Source of the DNA: Halicephalobus mephisto
Taxonomy: Eukaryota > Nematoda > Chromadorea > Rhabditida > Panagrolaimidae
Direction: 5' to 3'
DNA: 64,000 nt
Assembly (NCBI GenBank): GCA_009193035.1
Contig: SWDT01000011.1
Location: 62,001-126,000, forward strand
The notes below the pieces were generated by a model, which was not told the origin of the DNA, searched no databases, and was given only the letters and a program-made list of their open reading frames with translations. Of the stretch, positions 10,893 to 23,416 are shown piece by piece. The translations under genes were made by a program, and so were the position numbers. Within the stretch, counting starts at the first letter, position 1. Each line of letters begins with the position of its first letter.

Positions 10893-13318
10893 CTATTTTC
10901 CAATGCAAAATTGACTAAAAATTTTCTCCAAGACATGTTCGTTCACGATTGATCCAGAAATTTCCCCAATACAATCAGCACAATTCCGCAAATGCTGAGC
11001 AGCCAAAGCTTTGTCGAATTCCAGTACTTCAAACGATTCCAGTTCAGCGACGGCTTCATCAAGAAGCAAAATATGTCTTTGTCGAGACAAAATCAGATCG
11101 TTTCCTTCTGTCGAACACAAATTTTTGATTTTTGTTTTCATAATATCCAGTAATTCAGATAATCCGTTTTCTTCTACAGTAGACGTGAAAATTGGTCTTC
11201 TAAATCCATCATTTTCAAAATCTAAAAAATTTAAAATTTAAAAAAATTAAAATTTGAAATTTAAAAAAATAGAAATTTAAAAAATCTAAAAAAATTTTAA
11301 ATTCAAAATCTAAAAAATTTAAAACTTAAAAAAATTAAAATTTAAAATTAAAAAAAATAGAAACTTAAAAAATCTAAGAAAATTTTAAATTCAAAATCTA
11401 AAAAAATTTTAAATTAAAAAAATTAAAATTTAAAAAATCTAAAAAAATTTAAAATTTAAACAATAAAAAAATAAAAACTTTAAATTTAAAAAAAAAATTA
11501 ATTTTGAAATCTGAAAAATTTTTAAAATTAAAACTTACCTTTTATTATTTTATTTTTTTCAACTTCAAAAATTAGATCAGTTTTGTTGATGCAAAAAATG
11601 GATTCTTTGTCCTGGATGACATCTTTGAAAAATTCCAATTTGGTTTTCCATAATTTTTCTGTTGGATCAATTACGATTACGATAATTTGGGCTTCTTGTG
11701 CCTTCAGAATCGATCTGTTAATTCCTTCTTTTTCTAAAACATCTGAAGTTTCTCTGATTCCAGCTGTATCGACGATATATACAGGCACAGATTCCAGATG
11801 AAGTTTCGTCTCCAGAGAGTCCCTCGTTGTTCCGGATATGTTAGAAACGATCGATACATCCTTCTCTGCTGAAATTAAATAATTACAAATAATATGTAAA
11901 AAAACTCATATATGAATTTTCACGAAATTATCTCAACACGAAACTTTAGCTTTTAAAAATCAGACTATCTTACGTGATAATTTAAATTTTTCACAATACC
12001 GATTTCGTAATCGATCATATACAAAAACTCATATATTAATCTTCACGAAATTTTAGGAATCTTTAAAAATTTCTGAGATTCTAAAAAGTTCCCGAAAATC
12101 AACAAAAAGTTCTTAAAGCTTCAGAAATGTCCACTTGACTCTGGAGGATTCTAAAAATTTCTATAAAATTCTAATTTTATTTAAAAAAATAAAAAACCTA
12201 GTCTGTTCATTAAACTGCTTTTTCCGACGTTAGTTCTTCCGACCAAAGCAACTCGGACTCCTTCCCGGATCAGCGACCCTCTTCTTGCTCCTCTTTGATA
12301 TTTTTTCAATTCTGTCAAAATTTCTTCTGCTGATTTCTTCATGTTTCCCAATTCTTGGTTATCCACGTCTTCGACAAAATCAATACTTGCTTCCAAAATC
12401 GAAATTAAATCAATCAATTTCAATCTTAACGATTCTAAATATTTTCCAGAATAATTTTGCTTCAATGCCAATTTTCTCTGAGCTTCTGTTTCTGCATAAA
12501 TCAAATCATTCAAAGATTCCAATTCTGATTGACTGTATTTTCCATTATAAAAAGCCCGTTTTGTAAATTCTCCTGGTTTTGCATGTTCGAAATTTTCCAA
12601 TTTTGCCAAATTTTCACAAACAGCTTCAACCACAGCTCTGGAACCGTGAAGAAATAATTCTACCGTATCTTCTCCGGTAAATGTACGGGGACCTTTAATT
12701 TCATATATAAAAATTTTAAAATATATAAAAATCAAAAATATATAAAAATCAAAAATTTACGAAAACTTTGGAAATATATAACTTTTTAGAATTTATATAA
12801 AACTTTTAAAAATATTAAATAAATATATACATAAATCAAAAAACAGAAATTTCAAAAGTATAAAAAATTTAAAAAATATATAAAAACTTCCAAAAATATT
12901 AAAATATAAAATTTTCAAAAATATAAAACTTTCAAAAATATAGAAATTTAAAAAATATAAAAATTTTAAACACTATGTATTTTTGAAAATTTATATATAA
13001 TTTTAAAAATATAAAAATTACCTGGTAACCAGACGGCCATTGAGTGATCCAGGATGTCGTCATCGTCGAAAGAATACAATTTTGTAAAAAATAATTTTCT
13101 AGGTTCGAAATCTTTGTTTTTTTTCGTCAATTTTTTTAAAGCATCTTTTGATCGATCACCTAAATAAAATCAATCCAATCATCATCAAATAATAAAAACA
13201 AACCTGAAATTCTGATAACAGCGACACCTGAAGGAAGAGAGCCAGAACTGAGAGCAAAGATCGTCGACTTGAGTCTTCTCTGGAGGCCGAAAGAACATCT
13301 CCAAAAATTCTTCAACAT
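10893..13318 (-). CDS. mtcu-1: Mitochondrial tRNA-modification GTPase (MnmE/TrmE family, GTPBP3)
   Basis: Five exons (13318-13204, 13159-13022, 12692-12198, 11868-11539, 11221-10893) close in phase to 468 residues, the normal MnmE length. The N-terminus is basic and Ser/Arg-rich (MLKNFWRCSFGLQRRLKST), a mitochondrial presequence. Then come the formyl-THF-binding domain (SGSLPSGVAVIRISGDRS, GPRTFTGEDTVELFLHGS, AKPGEFTKRAFYNGK), the helical domain, and the inserted G domain: P-loop GRTNVGKSS, ISGTTRD switch I, DTAG(IRET) and the NKTD base motif. The C-terminal FCIGK is the family's C(I/L)GK ending that carries the modification cysteine. With MTO1 it installs taurinomethyl- or carboxymethylaminomethyl-uridine at the wobble base of mitochondrial tRNAs using a folate one-carbon unit. 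The symbol is by recollection of the C. elegans orthologue. Confidence 0.93.
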
Positions 13319-13320
13319 AG

Positions 13321-14040
13321 ATCTGAAAAATTTACGATCATCAATTTAAAAAATAAATGGATATTAATTCAAAAAATAAATATATATAAATTTGGAAGAT
13401 ATATGAACACGAAACTAGAAGACATGAAAATTAAATTAAAAATATTAATTTTTACCTAAAAATTCTTCAACATAGATTTGAAAAATTTACGATCATCAAT
13501 TTAAAAAATAAATGGATGTTAATTCAAAAAATAAATATATATATAAATTTGGAAGATATATGAACACGAAACTAGAAGACATGACTATCAACCTAAAATA
13601 CGCAAATCTTCATTTAAAATATATTAATAAAAAAGTGATTATCAGCTTGAAATATGTATCAATATCTACTTAAATGATATATTAATGCAAAAGAACAAAA
13701 TAATAGCTTAATTTATGGATGGAAATTAACATAAAAAATATATAAAAATGTTAACTTAAAATCGTTCAAAAATTCGCCTAAAAGATAAAAATTTTGATTT
13801 AAAATATGTACAAAAACGTCAATTTAGAAGATATATGGAAATTGATATAAAAAATATATGAAAATTAACATAAAAAATATATAAAAATGTTTACCTAAAA
13901 TCGTTCAAAAATTCGCCTAAAAGATAAAAGTACTGATTTAAAATACACACAAAAACGTCAATTTAGAAGATATATGGAAATTAATATAAAAAATATATAT
14001 GAAAATTAATTTTAAAAATAAATGAAAATTAACATAAAAA
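13321..14040. repeat. Two duplicated blocks between the GTPBP3 and SOCS genes
   Basis: 13321-13440 and 13468-13585 are near-identical copies of about 120 bp that include the last bases of the GTPBP3 upstream region and AATTTGGAAGATATATGAAC. 13737-13858 and 13865-13995 are a second pair of about 120 bp sharing TCGTTCAAAAATTCGCCTAA and AACGTCAATTTAGAAGATAT. The remainder up to 14239 is similar AT-rich sequence without a gene. Confidence 0.75.
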
Positions 14041-14239
14041 ATATACATCTCCCTAAAGATGTTTGAACATTGATCTTCGACAAAAATCAACCCAAAAAAT
14101 CAAACATTAACCTAAAAATGATGACAAATACAATTCAAAAAATATAAAATGATATTCAACAAAAAAAATTTACAAAAATCTCTAACAAATTTTATTTTTT
14201 CAAATATTTAATAAATTACTATATATACACCGGAAAAAA

Positions 14240-14776
14240 TCAACAAATTTTTTTACTTTCCCAATTCGAATAATGCACAAGTAAATATTTCGTTTCTTTG
14301 AGGTAATTTTTAACAGAATTCGGAAGTGGTAATTGATCCAATTTTTCGCAATCTTTTATCCGTTCTCTGATCGCGATTCGGCATAGGTATTTCAAACATG
14401 GCAACATTTGGAATCTGTCTAGAGGGAAGGAGAGGATCACGTCTTCTGAAGGCAGTCCTTCTTCCGGTCTCGTCAGAATCCTCCTTTGGGGGTCTTTCGA
14501 ACATTCCATTAAATTTTCGACGAACTTCACGAAACTTGCGGCTTGAACAGGAGATCTCGATCCGCCAAGACAAAATTTTCCTTTGTAATACGATATTCTA
14601 GAATGTTTAATTCCATCTTCTGAACGATAAACAATTGTAAATATATAGTTGAAATTTTGGGAATCTCTCACGAGAAAAGTTCCGACCGGTTTGTCGTGTA
14701 GCAGTCTATAAGCGTCTCGCGCCGAAATCGGGCCCCAATACCATCCTTTGCTTCCGACCTCCCGCACGCTCGCCAT
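14240..14776 (-). CDS. SOCS-family protein (SH2 domain plus SOCS box), SOCS2/CIS-like
   Basis: A single coding exon from ATG at 14776 to TGA at 14242-14240 gives 178 residues. It starts MASVREVGSKGWYWGPISAR and continues into a complete SH2 domain with the phosphotyrosine-binding arginine in GTFLVRDS. The SH2 ends near the FVKFVENLM helix. A C-terminal SOCS box follows: LPCLKYLCRIAIRERI then DQLPLPNSVKNYL, matching the BC-box and Cul5-box region. Such proteins bind phosphotyrosine sites and recruit elongin B/C-Cullin-5 ligase to damp kinase signalling. A TTGAACAG acceptor at 14821-14822 sits 44 bases upstream; the frame is open back to it without another ATG, so trans-splicing at that site is likely, with a missed upstream exon as the alternative. 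The MED23 stop lies only 317 bp upstream of the acceptor, consistent with an operon. SH2 sequence GWYWGPI is closest to SOCS2/CISH. Confidence 0.88.
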   Translation of the reverse strand: MASVREVGSKGWYWGPISARDAYRLLHDKPVGTFLVRDSQNFNYIFTIVYRSEDGIKHSRISYYKGKFCLGGSRSPVQAASFVKFVENLMECSKDPQRRILTRPEEGLPSEDVILSFPLDRFQMLPCLKYLCRIAIRERIKDCEKLDQLPLPNSVKNYLKETKYLLVHYSNWESKKIC

Positions 14777-15137
14777 CGACGACACTCCGGAAAATCCCCA
14801 CGGAACTACAGAATGCTCCTCTGTTCAAAAATCCAAAAATCTAAAAATCACAAAATTACTTTTTTTTTAAATTTCTAAAATCTCGATTTTGTAAAATTTA
14901 AAAAAATTTTAAAAATTCTGCATTTTTTAAATTTTTCTAAAATTTTAAAAATTTAATAAAAACAAAATTTTAACAATTAAAAAATACCAAATCTGGCAAT
15001 CAAAACCAGTCATTATCAAATTCAAAAAAAAAAACAAAATTTTATTCAAAAAAAAACAAAATTTTATTTTAAAGAAAAACAAAATTTTATTTAAAAAAAA
15101 AACAAAATTTTATTCAAAAAAACCCGCAAATTACAGA

Positions 15138-18100
15138 TCATCTTGGAGGAAGCATTCCCGGCTGAAACGGAGGCATCGGTTGTCTTATGTTCTGATTATA
15201 TGGATAATTTTGAGGATTTGTCATCATGTGAGGGGGTCCCATGCTGGCCTGATTCATCATGTTCGGGGGTCCGATGAGTCCGCCCTGGTTCGGCATTCCC
15301 ATAGGGATCTGGTTGCCCTGAGGCATTGGATTTCCCGGATATCCAGAATTCATCATTCCAAAAGGAGGAGGTCCAGAAGTCACAATTCCATCAGAATTCG
15401 ATTGCGAAATCTGACCTCCAGAAGTCCCAGGGGCCATGTACATCGACGGCTGAGATTGCATAAATCCCCCATGTTGTGGAAGATTCATATTCGTCGTATT
15501 AGAAGGCACAAAATTCGGGGGCATCATGGAAGACATCTGATTTCCAGAAGGTCCCATTTGCTGCATCCTATGCATAGCTAAAACGACCACAATAAACAAT
15601 TTTTACAAAAATAAAAATTTTTCAAAGAAAATTTCAAACTAATTTCCATAACTTTCTAAAAACAAAACTTTCAATTTTACACAAATCAAAAAATTTCAAT
15701 AAAATTCTAAACTATTTCAAAATTATTCAGGGAAATTTTTCAAGATTCTAGAAATTTTAAAAAATTCTAAATTTTGTAAAATTATAAAATTTAAAAAATT
15801 CCAAGTTTTATAAAATCATAAACTAAAAAATTCTGTTTTGTAAAATTATAAAATTAAAAAAATTCTAAGTTTTGTAAAATCATAAAATTTTTAAATTTTA
15901 AACTTTCTAAAAAATTTCGGAATTTTTTTTTATTTTAAATTTTCTAAAAAAGTCCGAAATTTTTTGAAATTGTACAAAATTATAAAATTTAAAAAATTCA
16001 ATAAAAAACAAAAAACATACGATTCATATTCATTCCAGGAATTGATTGTGATGTCATAGGAGGCAAATTCCCCATATTCTGGATGATTCCAGACCTCATT
16101 CCGGGTTGTCTGTTCTGATTCACGTTTTGTCCATCAGGAGTCCTAATAATCGTCTGTTGATACCCCATTTCTGGCAAACTATCAGCTCTAACAGCAGGAG
16201 CTACCATTTCCGGTTCAATTTTTTCTTTAATTCCAATTTCAATTTTATCCTTAATTCCCATATCTTGTCCAACATTACTATTTGTCAAAATTCTAATAGA
16301 TCTATTATCAGAAAAATTAGAAATTTGTTGAATAGAATTCTGAAAAGATGGATGATTTTGAAGTTGTTTTGATTGAACAAGTTGTTGATTATATTGTTGA
16401 TTTTGTTGTTGATTTTGTTGTTGAACAAGTTGTTGATTTTGTTGTTGATTATATTGTTGATTTTGTTGTTGATTATATTGTTGATTTTGTTGTTGATTTT
16501 GTTGTTGAATATGTTGTTGACTACGTTGTTGAACATGTTGTTGGAGAATTTTTTCCTTCTGTTTCGCCATCGCAGCATCACGTTCTTCTTTAGAACTGTG
16601 AAAATATTTCATTTTTTCTTTTAAATTCTCCGGAAATTGAAGAATCAAATTTTCCAATTTTTCGATTCCCATTATCCCAAGTACGGTATATTTAATTTCA
16701 TAAATAAAATCACAATAAGTATCTTCGTAGTTTAATTTTTGTTTTTTTTTCGAAATTGTCGTAATAGCTTTAAAAATACAAGTTATAAAATTCAATTTTG
16801 TCAAATCCGTAATTCTATGAAGAATAGGAACCACAATCCTCATCATAAACAACAATTGCGATTCAGTCGTGATTTTTTTGTGAATATTTTCCACAAGTTG
16901 CGAAATCAGAGGTAATCCGCCATTTGAGCAATGTTGAGAAAAAGAATGAATAATAGTTAATCCTGTTATTGGATCGTTATCCGTTCCCAAAAATCCATCA
17001 ATAACGAACGATTTTAATAAAATTTCAGGATTATCTTCTTCCAAAAGTTCTGAAAAATAAATAAAATTTTCACATTTTTTAATAAAATATTTTTGAAATT
17101 TTTCTGGAACTGTTGTTAAAATTAATCCGATGGAATTCATAACATCAAAAGGTTTTTCAAGTGGTTTTTTAAATGCATAATTAATCAAAGAATCCACCAG
17201 TATTTCAGGTTCGAATTTGCTTATCATAAATTCGATATTAGCCCCGACCAAAGTGGCTGCTGCCGGAGGCAATTCCGCAAATCTCCAATCTCTAGCACAA
17301 AAATAAGGAGGTTGATGTTTGTATGTTGTTGCTTTACTAATTCTATCAATTAATAAACTGCAAATTTCAATCGGAGAAGCCACATCAAATCTATCGATAA
17401 AATTTTCTGAAAGAATACAGTATTTTTGAATTTGTTTATGATCCCGATCCAAAAGGGCAATTTGACGAATACACTTCCTGATCCAATCATGTCGAATCAA
17501 TTCAGACGGAAAAGAATACAAAGTTCGATAAAGATAAATCGCCGGTTGAGCTGAAACAATCCTCAATTACGAAATTTAAAAAACATTTTTACAAAAAAAA
17601 ATTTCTGAATTTTAAAATTCAAAAAATTTCAAAATCAATCTTAAAAAAAATAAAAACTTTTAAAATTCAAAATAATTCAAAAAATTTCAAATTTTAAAAT
17701 TATTTGAATTTTAAAAATTTAATCGATTATAAAAAATTCAAAAATTTCTATTAAATTATTAAAATTTTTTAATTTTTTACCAAATTTAAAAATTTTTTAA
17801 TTTTTTTTAAATTTTAATTTTATAAAAAACTCACGATGATATTTAAAAACAAATATGAATTTCTCCATTAAAGGAACAAAAATATTCGCCGAAATTTCTT
17901 GTTCAATCAGTCGTTGAAAAAGGAATTCTACAGTAGGCAATAATTGTTCCATCAAATTACAGTAATAAATCGGAAGATGTTCTGATTCAATAATAGGATC
18001 AATTTCTTTATCTTTTTTAGTCATTTCCAAATATGTATATTCTGGAAATTTTTTGTAATATTCTTGAATTCCGTTGAAAAATTTCGAAGAATTACAAAAC

Positions 18101-21100
18101 GGCATTTGTTGAAAAGACGGCAAAAAATCGATCAAAAATTTAAAACGTTGATCGATAAAATTATTATTTGTTACAAAATATTTCAAAAAAATAATACTAT
18201 TTTTAATCGATTCATCGTCATTTGGATGAACAACCAATTGAAACAAAAACTTATCTAAAGTAAGAAATTGGTATTCAAAAATAAAACTGTTCAAAATTTT
18301 ACAAAAATCATTAATAACATTTTCCGACAATCCTGATTGCTTCAATGAATACAAAATAAAATCCACCAATGCCGAAGTACAAACAATCATATATCTGGCA
18401 GACATAAATTTCAAAATCCTGAAAAAATTTCAAGTTTTTAAAAAATTCCAAAAAATAAAAAATAATTTTCAAAGAAATTTGAAAAATTAAAAATAATTTT
18501 TAAAGAAATTTAAAAATAATAAATAATTTTTAAAGAAATTTAAAAAATAATAAATAATTTATAAGAAATTTGAAAAATAAAAAATAATTTTTAAAGAAAT
18601 TTGAAAAATAAAAAATAATTTTCAAAGAAATTTGAAAAATAAAAAATAATTTTCAAAGAAATTTAAAAATAATAAATAATTTTTAAAGAAATTTAAAAAA
18701 TAATAAATAATTTATAAGAAATTTGAAAAATAAAAAATAATTTTTAAAGAAATTTGAAAAATAAAAAATAATTTTCAAAGAAATTTAAAACTTACTCGTA
18801 ACTGAAATACGGAAAGTTCAATTGTCTTGATTTGTATGGTTCTTCATAGAGAATCCTGAATAAAGCAATGAACAAACTCGGAATTTTACTCTGCATTCTT
18901 TGTTTGAAATGATTGTCATTAACGATCTCGTGAGCTTCGATGTCCTGGTTGCTGCATTGAATCAACTCATCCATTGGCTCTAATCCTTCACAAACAACAG
19001 CATCTTTGAAGCTTTCCGGAATCCATTTTTTCGATCCAGATGGGACTTGCTGATACATAATCACATTTTTATCGAAATCTTGGATAAGTTCCGAAACAGG
19101 ATTGTTTTCGATCGACATATTCGTCAACTTAGTGGTCCTTAAATACTGCAACAAATAAATTTTCATCACTTCAGAAGAACATATAGTTTCGCCTTTCCTG
19201 AAAGAATCCGTTTTTTTGAACACGTTGAACTTGGTCTGATGTCTTGCTCCTTGGTTCTTGTACATCGTAACCATGATTTGAGCGTTTTGACAAAATGCAT
19301 AAGGAGGACACCAGAGAAACCATCGAATTAACTGCATTTGGAGGGCAAAATAGCAATTCAAATATCTCGGGTCATCTGTCATCATCCTCATTACGTCGTG
19401 AATGCACAAAATAAATTGAGAATAAATCGACATTTCTGACAAAACTTTTATCCGAATCGAAAAATACTCACATAAAATCATAAGTTTCGTAATTTTCGTC
19501 GGAGAAAGCAAACTAGCATTCGAAATATCCTTGAATTCTTTGTAGAGGAACACAGTCGCCCCTTTGACGTCACTTATGCTGTGGATTCTGGCCAAGGATT
19601 CAATCAAAGCCGGAGAAGGGAGGTTCCCATCTGCCAAATACTTGTTAATATGATCATAAAGAAACTGCAAAAGTTGCTGACAAGCACAAACATTGAGAGA
19701 TTCCAAAAACGCGATATCCAAGGCCAGGTTTCCACTGACGCCTTGTTTCCCATAAGGCAAAATAATCGACGTCTTCGGATTTTCCAATTTACAAATAACA
19801 TTGTGGCAGAATTTCGTCATAAAAATTGCATTATCCGCCGTATCTAAAAATTAAAATTTACATAAAAAGTAAATTTTATATAGGAAATAAAACAAAAAAT
19901 AAATTCCATATAAAAAGTAAATTTTATATAAAAAATAAAACTTATATAAGAAATTAAAACTTATAAAAATAAGTTTCATATAAGAAATTAATTTTATATA
20001 AAAAATAAAACCTATAAAAAATAAATTTTATATAAAAAGTAAAATTTTACATAAGAAATTAAAACTTATAAAATAAGTTTCATATAAAAAATAAATTTTA
20101 TATAAAAAATAAGCTTAATATAAAAAATTAATTTCATACAAAAGATTAATTTTATATAAAAAATAAAATTTATATAGAAAATAAAACTTATAAAAAAAGT
20201 TTCATATAAAAAATTAATTTTATATAGGAAATAAAACTTATAAAAATTAATTTTGTATAAAAAATAAATTTTATATAGGAAATAAAACTTATAAAAATAA
20301 ATTTTATATAAAAAGTAAATTTTGTATAAAAAGTAAAATTTTTAAACTTACAAGCATTAGCGACGATTGTTCCGAATACTTCTTCGCTGTTTTTGTCGCT
20401 TTCCAGGATTTCTTTAATGATTTGAATAAGTCTGGTCAGATTAGAAGGTTGATCAATCTGAACGTTGGGCAAAGCAGATAGATTGATCCAAATAGCGGCA
20501 GGAGCGAAGTATCTGACAAATTTCAGACATTCGTTGGTTGCAGCGACGTTAGGTTCGAATCTTTCTTCTGGGTACAGTAATAAGTACAAATCTCTTACTA
20601 AAAACAACAATTAAAAATCATAATATTATAAAAATCCAAAAAATTAACATTTTTAAAGTTATCTCAACACGGAATTTTGGAAGCTTTTAGCAACTACAGT
20701 AGCCTAAAATTTCAGTTTCAGGGGAAGGTTATTTCGTAATTTTGCGCGATTTCGTAATCGATGATATATCGTAGAAACCATATATGAACTTTTTCGCGAA
20801 ATTATCTCAACGTAAAGTTTCACTATCTTTAGCAACTAAAGTAGCCTAAAATTTAGTTTTAGATAGTTATTTCGCAATCGTTGCAAAAATCTTATATGAA
20901 CTTTTCTGTAAAATTACCTCAACGTAAAGTTTCACTACTTTTAACTAAAGTAGCCTAAAATTTTAGTTTTAAATGGTTATTTCGCAATCGTTGCAAAAAC
21001 CATATATGAACTTTTCGCGAAATTGTAGAAACAGTAATCTAAAATTTTCCTTTTGCGAGATTACTTTGTAGTTTTAGATTTCGCAATTTTTAAATATATT

Positions 21101-22655
21101 CTTCCTAAGTAGATCTAGAAACCCCCGGATGAGGATATACGGGATATATAAAATCCCGTCCATTCTTGGCGGTCAATGGTTAGATACGAAAGTACTAAGA
21201 TATCCCGAAAATCACAACCTACACCAAAGATGGATTTGTTTTTTAAAAAACTCAAAAATTTACATTTTCCGTAAAAATCGAATCCGTCAGGAAGAGATCT
21301 AGCTTTGTCCAAACGAGCGTGGACGACGATAGCGACGTACTGTAGCAGTAATTTCATTAATTCGCCTCTGGCTTTCCGGTATTTAAGTTCACGCAATTGC
21401 GAATGCAGCATTTCTAAAAGTTGTTCGAAATTCGCCTGCATTCCCAGAAGACAACAAGTGCACATCTCGTTCAGATGCTGCCAGTTATATTGATTCAAGG
21501 GATGTTCCATCGGCAAATCCGTTTCTTCCATGGCAGCCATTGCTTCTAAGATCAAAATCAACAAAACAGAAGTGCAGTTTCCGACTCCTAAGAAGAATCC
21601 CTGAAACGGAGCTGAACTTTCTTCTTTCCCAGACGGGTTTTCCTGTTTCAGCAGGTACCAGGGCTGCTTCAGCATGATGTACTGGAAGAACGTCTGAGGA
21701 GCATGGTTGTCCGTCGAATAAGGAATAAACCTAGGCAGATGGAGGTGGACAGAGTTATCCAAGACCCATTGTTTCGTCGAAGTGATTCCTGGATGACCGA
21801 AGACCGGGAACAAGTACGGTCTTCCGATGACTTCCGAAATTATAGCCAGAGGCCGGAACGACCTCTCGATATCCCCGGCCGAATCCGCTAGTCTTTTCAG
21901 AATATAGGCTTGATGATTCGAGTTAAATCTGCAGATCTCGTTCTGGAGCATCAGACCCGGGGCCATGTTGTTTTCTCTCTTCAGCAGCCCGATCAGCAGC
22001 TCCTCAAACGGCCTGAAGTTGTCCAAGGCTTGTTCAGTAATCACAGGGGCTAGGTTGCTGAATTCGTTAAACGCCGCTTTTAAAACTTCTTTGACAATTT
22101 TATAATTGCTAGCGGCGATTTTCTCTTTGATGAATCCAATTTTCTTTTTCGACAAAGGAATAACCATCCGAGTATCGACACTACTGACCATCAAAACAAG
22201 AGCATGACAGTCAGACAACAGGTCGTTGTCGTGGAGGCCGATGATGATGTCAGTCAAGAGATCGTCCTGTTGTCGTTCTTTTCCTTTGGCGTTTTTCACC
22301 CGTTCTATCGTTTTGACAATAACTTGAAAAATATCTTCATGGTTCAAATGGTCCAGCATCAGACAAGCCTCGGCGATCAGCACATCCCGACAGTCCAGAG
22401 TCTCCGCGACGGGGGCGAACATCTTCCTCATCATCAGAATCCCCGGATCCGTCTAAAACAAACAAAGTAAACAAAAACACATATCAATCTCACCAAATGT
22501 GTATTAATAAGATTCTGAAGCTTCTGATCCAGCATCAACGAGGACGAAACGGCCGGATCCTCCGGTTCGTCCTGCTCCATCGGAGACAGCTGCTGTTGGG
22601 GTATGTTCACACCGGCCGAAGCTGGTCCTGAAGACAGCGGGATCGACTGATTCAT
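15138..22655 (-). CDS. sur-2: Mediator subunit MED23 (SUR-2)
   Basis: Seven exons (22655-22494, 22452-21264, 20597-20352, 19843-18796, 18418-17835, 17550-16021, 15577-15138) join in phase to 1732 residues. Identity rests on several stretches that align with human MED23 as I remember it: YPEERFEPNV near LRDLYLLLYP (human DLLYPEKEY), the helix YYKKFPEYTYLEMTKK followed by SEHLPIYYCNL (human HKKYPEKLYFEG..SPYLPIYF), QPAIYLYRTLYSF, ARDWRFAELPPAAATLV, MNSIGLILTTVPE and LNYEDTYCDFIYEIKY. MED23 is a Mediator tail subunit that links Ras/MAPK-controlled activators to RNA polymerase II; in C. elegans it works with LIN-25 in vulval induction. The C-terminus is extended by about 300 residues of Gln/Asn repeats and Met/Pro/Gly-rich sequence, longer than the vertebrate protein. 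The start ATG follows a TCTACAG acceptor-like site. Confidence 0.92.
16373..16535. repeat. CAA/AAT codon repeat encoding a Gln-Asn tract in MED23
   Basis: On the coding (minus) strand this is a run of QQNQQ and QYNQQQNQQ units, visible on the plus strand as TTGTTGATTTTGTTG and TTGTTGATTATATTG phrases repeated about a dozen times. Three units share a 21-bp higher-order period with ATATTG. The reading frame stays open on other frames and on the opposite strand, producing spurious Leu/Val- and Asn/Ile-rich ORFs. Confidence 0.9.
18440..18790. repeat. 30-bp tandem array in a MED23 intron
   Basis: Intron 18419-18795 is almost wholly copies of an approximately 30-bp unit, AAAGAAATTTGAAAAATAAA plus AAATAATTTT, about eleven times. 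18480-18620 and 18660-18790 are near-identical, so the array itself was duplicated as a block of about 180 bp. Confidence 0.85.
19855..20345. repeat. [21 protein letters not shown] array in a MED23 intron
   Basis: Intron 19844-20351 consists of some twenty short imperfect units of AAATTTTATATAAAAAATAA with AACTTATAAAA variants. Nothing coding is visible; the apparent ORF extension of the neighbouring exon into it is read-through. Confidence 0.8.
20640..21060. repeat. Three to four 110-130 bp repeats in a MED23 intron
   Basis: Units include TTATCTCAACACGGAATTTT or the ATCTCAACGTAAAGTTTCAC variant, then AGCAACTAAAGTAGCCTAAA, then GTTATTTCGCAATCGTTGCA and CATATATGAACTTTT. The units carry the dispersed CTCAACACGAAATT motif seen throughout the window. 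The flanking sequence to 21263 is degenerate. Confidence 0.75.
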
Positions 22656-23416
22656 CGTCTCCACTCTACAGCGTTTCAAAAATAAATAAAATTCAATAAA
22701 TACTCCAAAGTGAAAACTACTTCGAGTGCTCGAAATTCGGACAAAAGAAAAAAGCATTCAGAACACAACGCCAAATTTGACCACGGTTCGGTTTTTCATT
22801 CATTTTTAAAATTAAAAATTATAAATTTCCAAAAACAATTTCTTGTAATTTGCTCATATATCGAATTCAAGCATTTCCAAGAGTAGATTCAGAATCCGGA
22901 TCTTGATTTCGGTGGGGAGTTTTCAGAAATAAAATAACCCAAAAAATTTGATTAAAAACTTACATAAAATATAAAAATTCACTTAAATAGAAAAACAATG
23001 ACAAAATTGTCGAAATTAAAACACGAAATTAGTGATTGAAATCGTTCAAAAAATACGAAAAATAAAAAAAATTATTTTCGATCACTTAGTAAAAAATAAA
23101 TGAAATAATTGTAATTAATATTAAAATTACACTTAATTGCAAAGTTCAATTTAAACAAAAAACGGAATTTTAAACTTTATTTTAGAAAAACAATTTTAAA
23201 ATTCAACTTCGGTTTTGAACATGCGTAAGTTACGAAATCGGATATATCTCAGTTCAGACGATACCCAGAATAGTGTTTTTTAAACTTCACTGAAGTTCTT
23301 CAACTTGAAAGTCTTAAAAATTTTTGTTTTATTTGGATCAGTATTAAAGAGTGGACATTGGCGCCAAAAATGAAAAATTTGACATAAGTGGTTTTTTATA
23401 TTCCTTGTTTTTACTA
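22656..23416. other. Upstream region of MED23
   Basis: No gene is supported here. AT-rich with scattered CG-containing words; the section 22700-22950 is less repetitive and presumably holds the MED23 promoter or outron. Confidence 0.4.

Noticed and set aside
12181..12735. Longer reading frame extending the GTPBP3 exon 3 upstream to MIFIYFKIF
   Set aside because: The extension is AT-rich intron read-through; the acceptor at 12693-12694 restores the phase with exon 2.
16348..16624. Plus-strand Val/Asp- and Leu-rich ORFs
   Set aside because: Antisense of the CAA/AAT repeat in the MED23 exon, which is in phase with flanking conserved sequence.
18440..18790. CRISPR-like regular array of 30-bp units
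   Set aside because: Units are contiguous without unique spacers and sit in a eukaryotic intron; this is a minisatellite.
20551..20566. GGTTCGAATC resembling a tRNA T-arm
   Set aside because: Lies inside the MED23 coding exon 20597-20352 and has no tRNA context.
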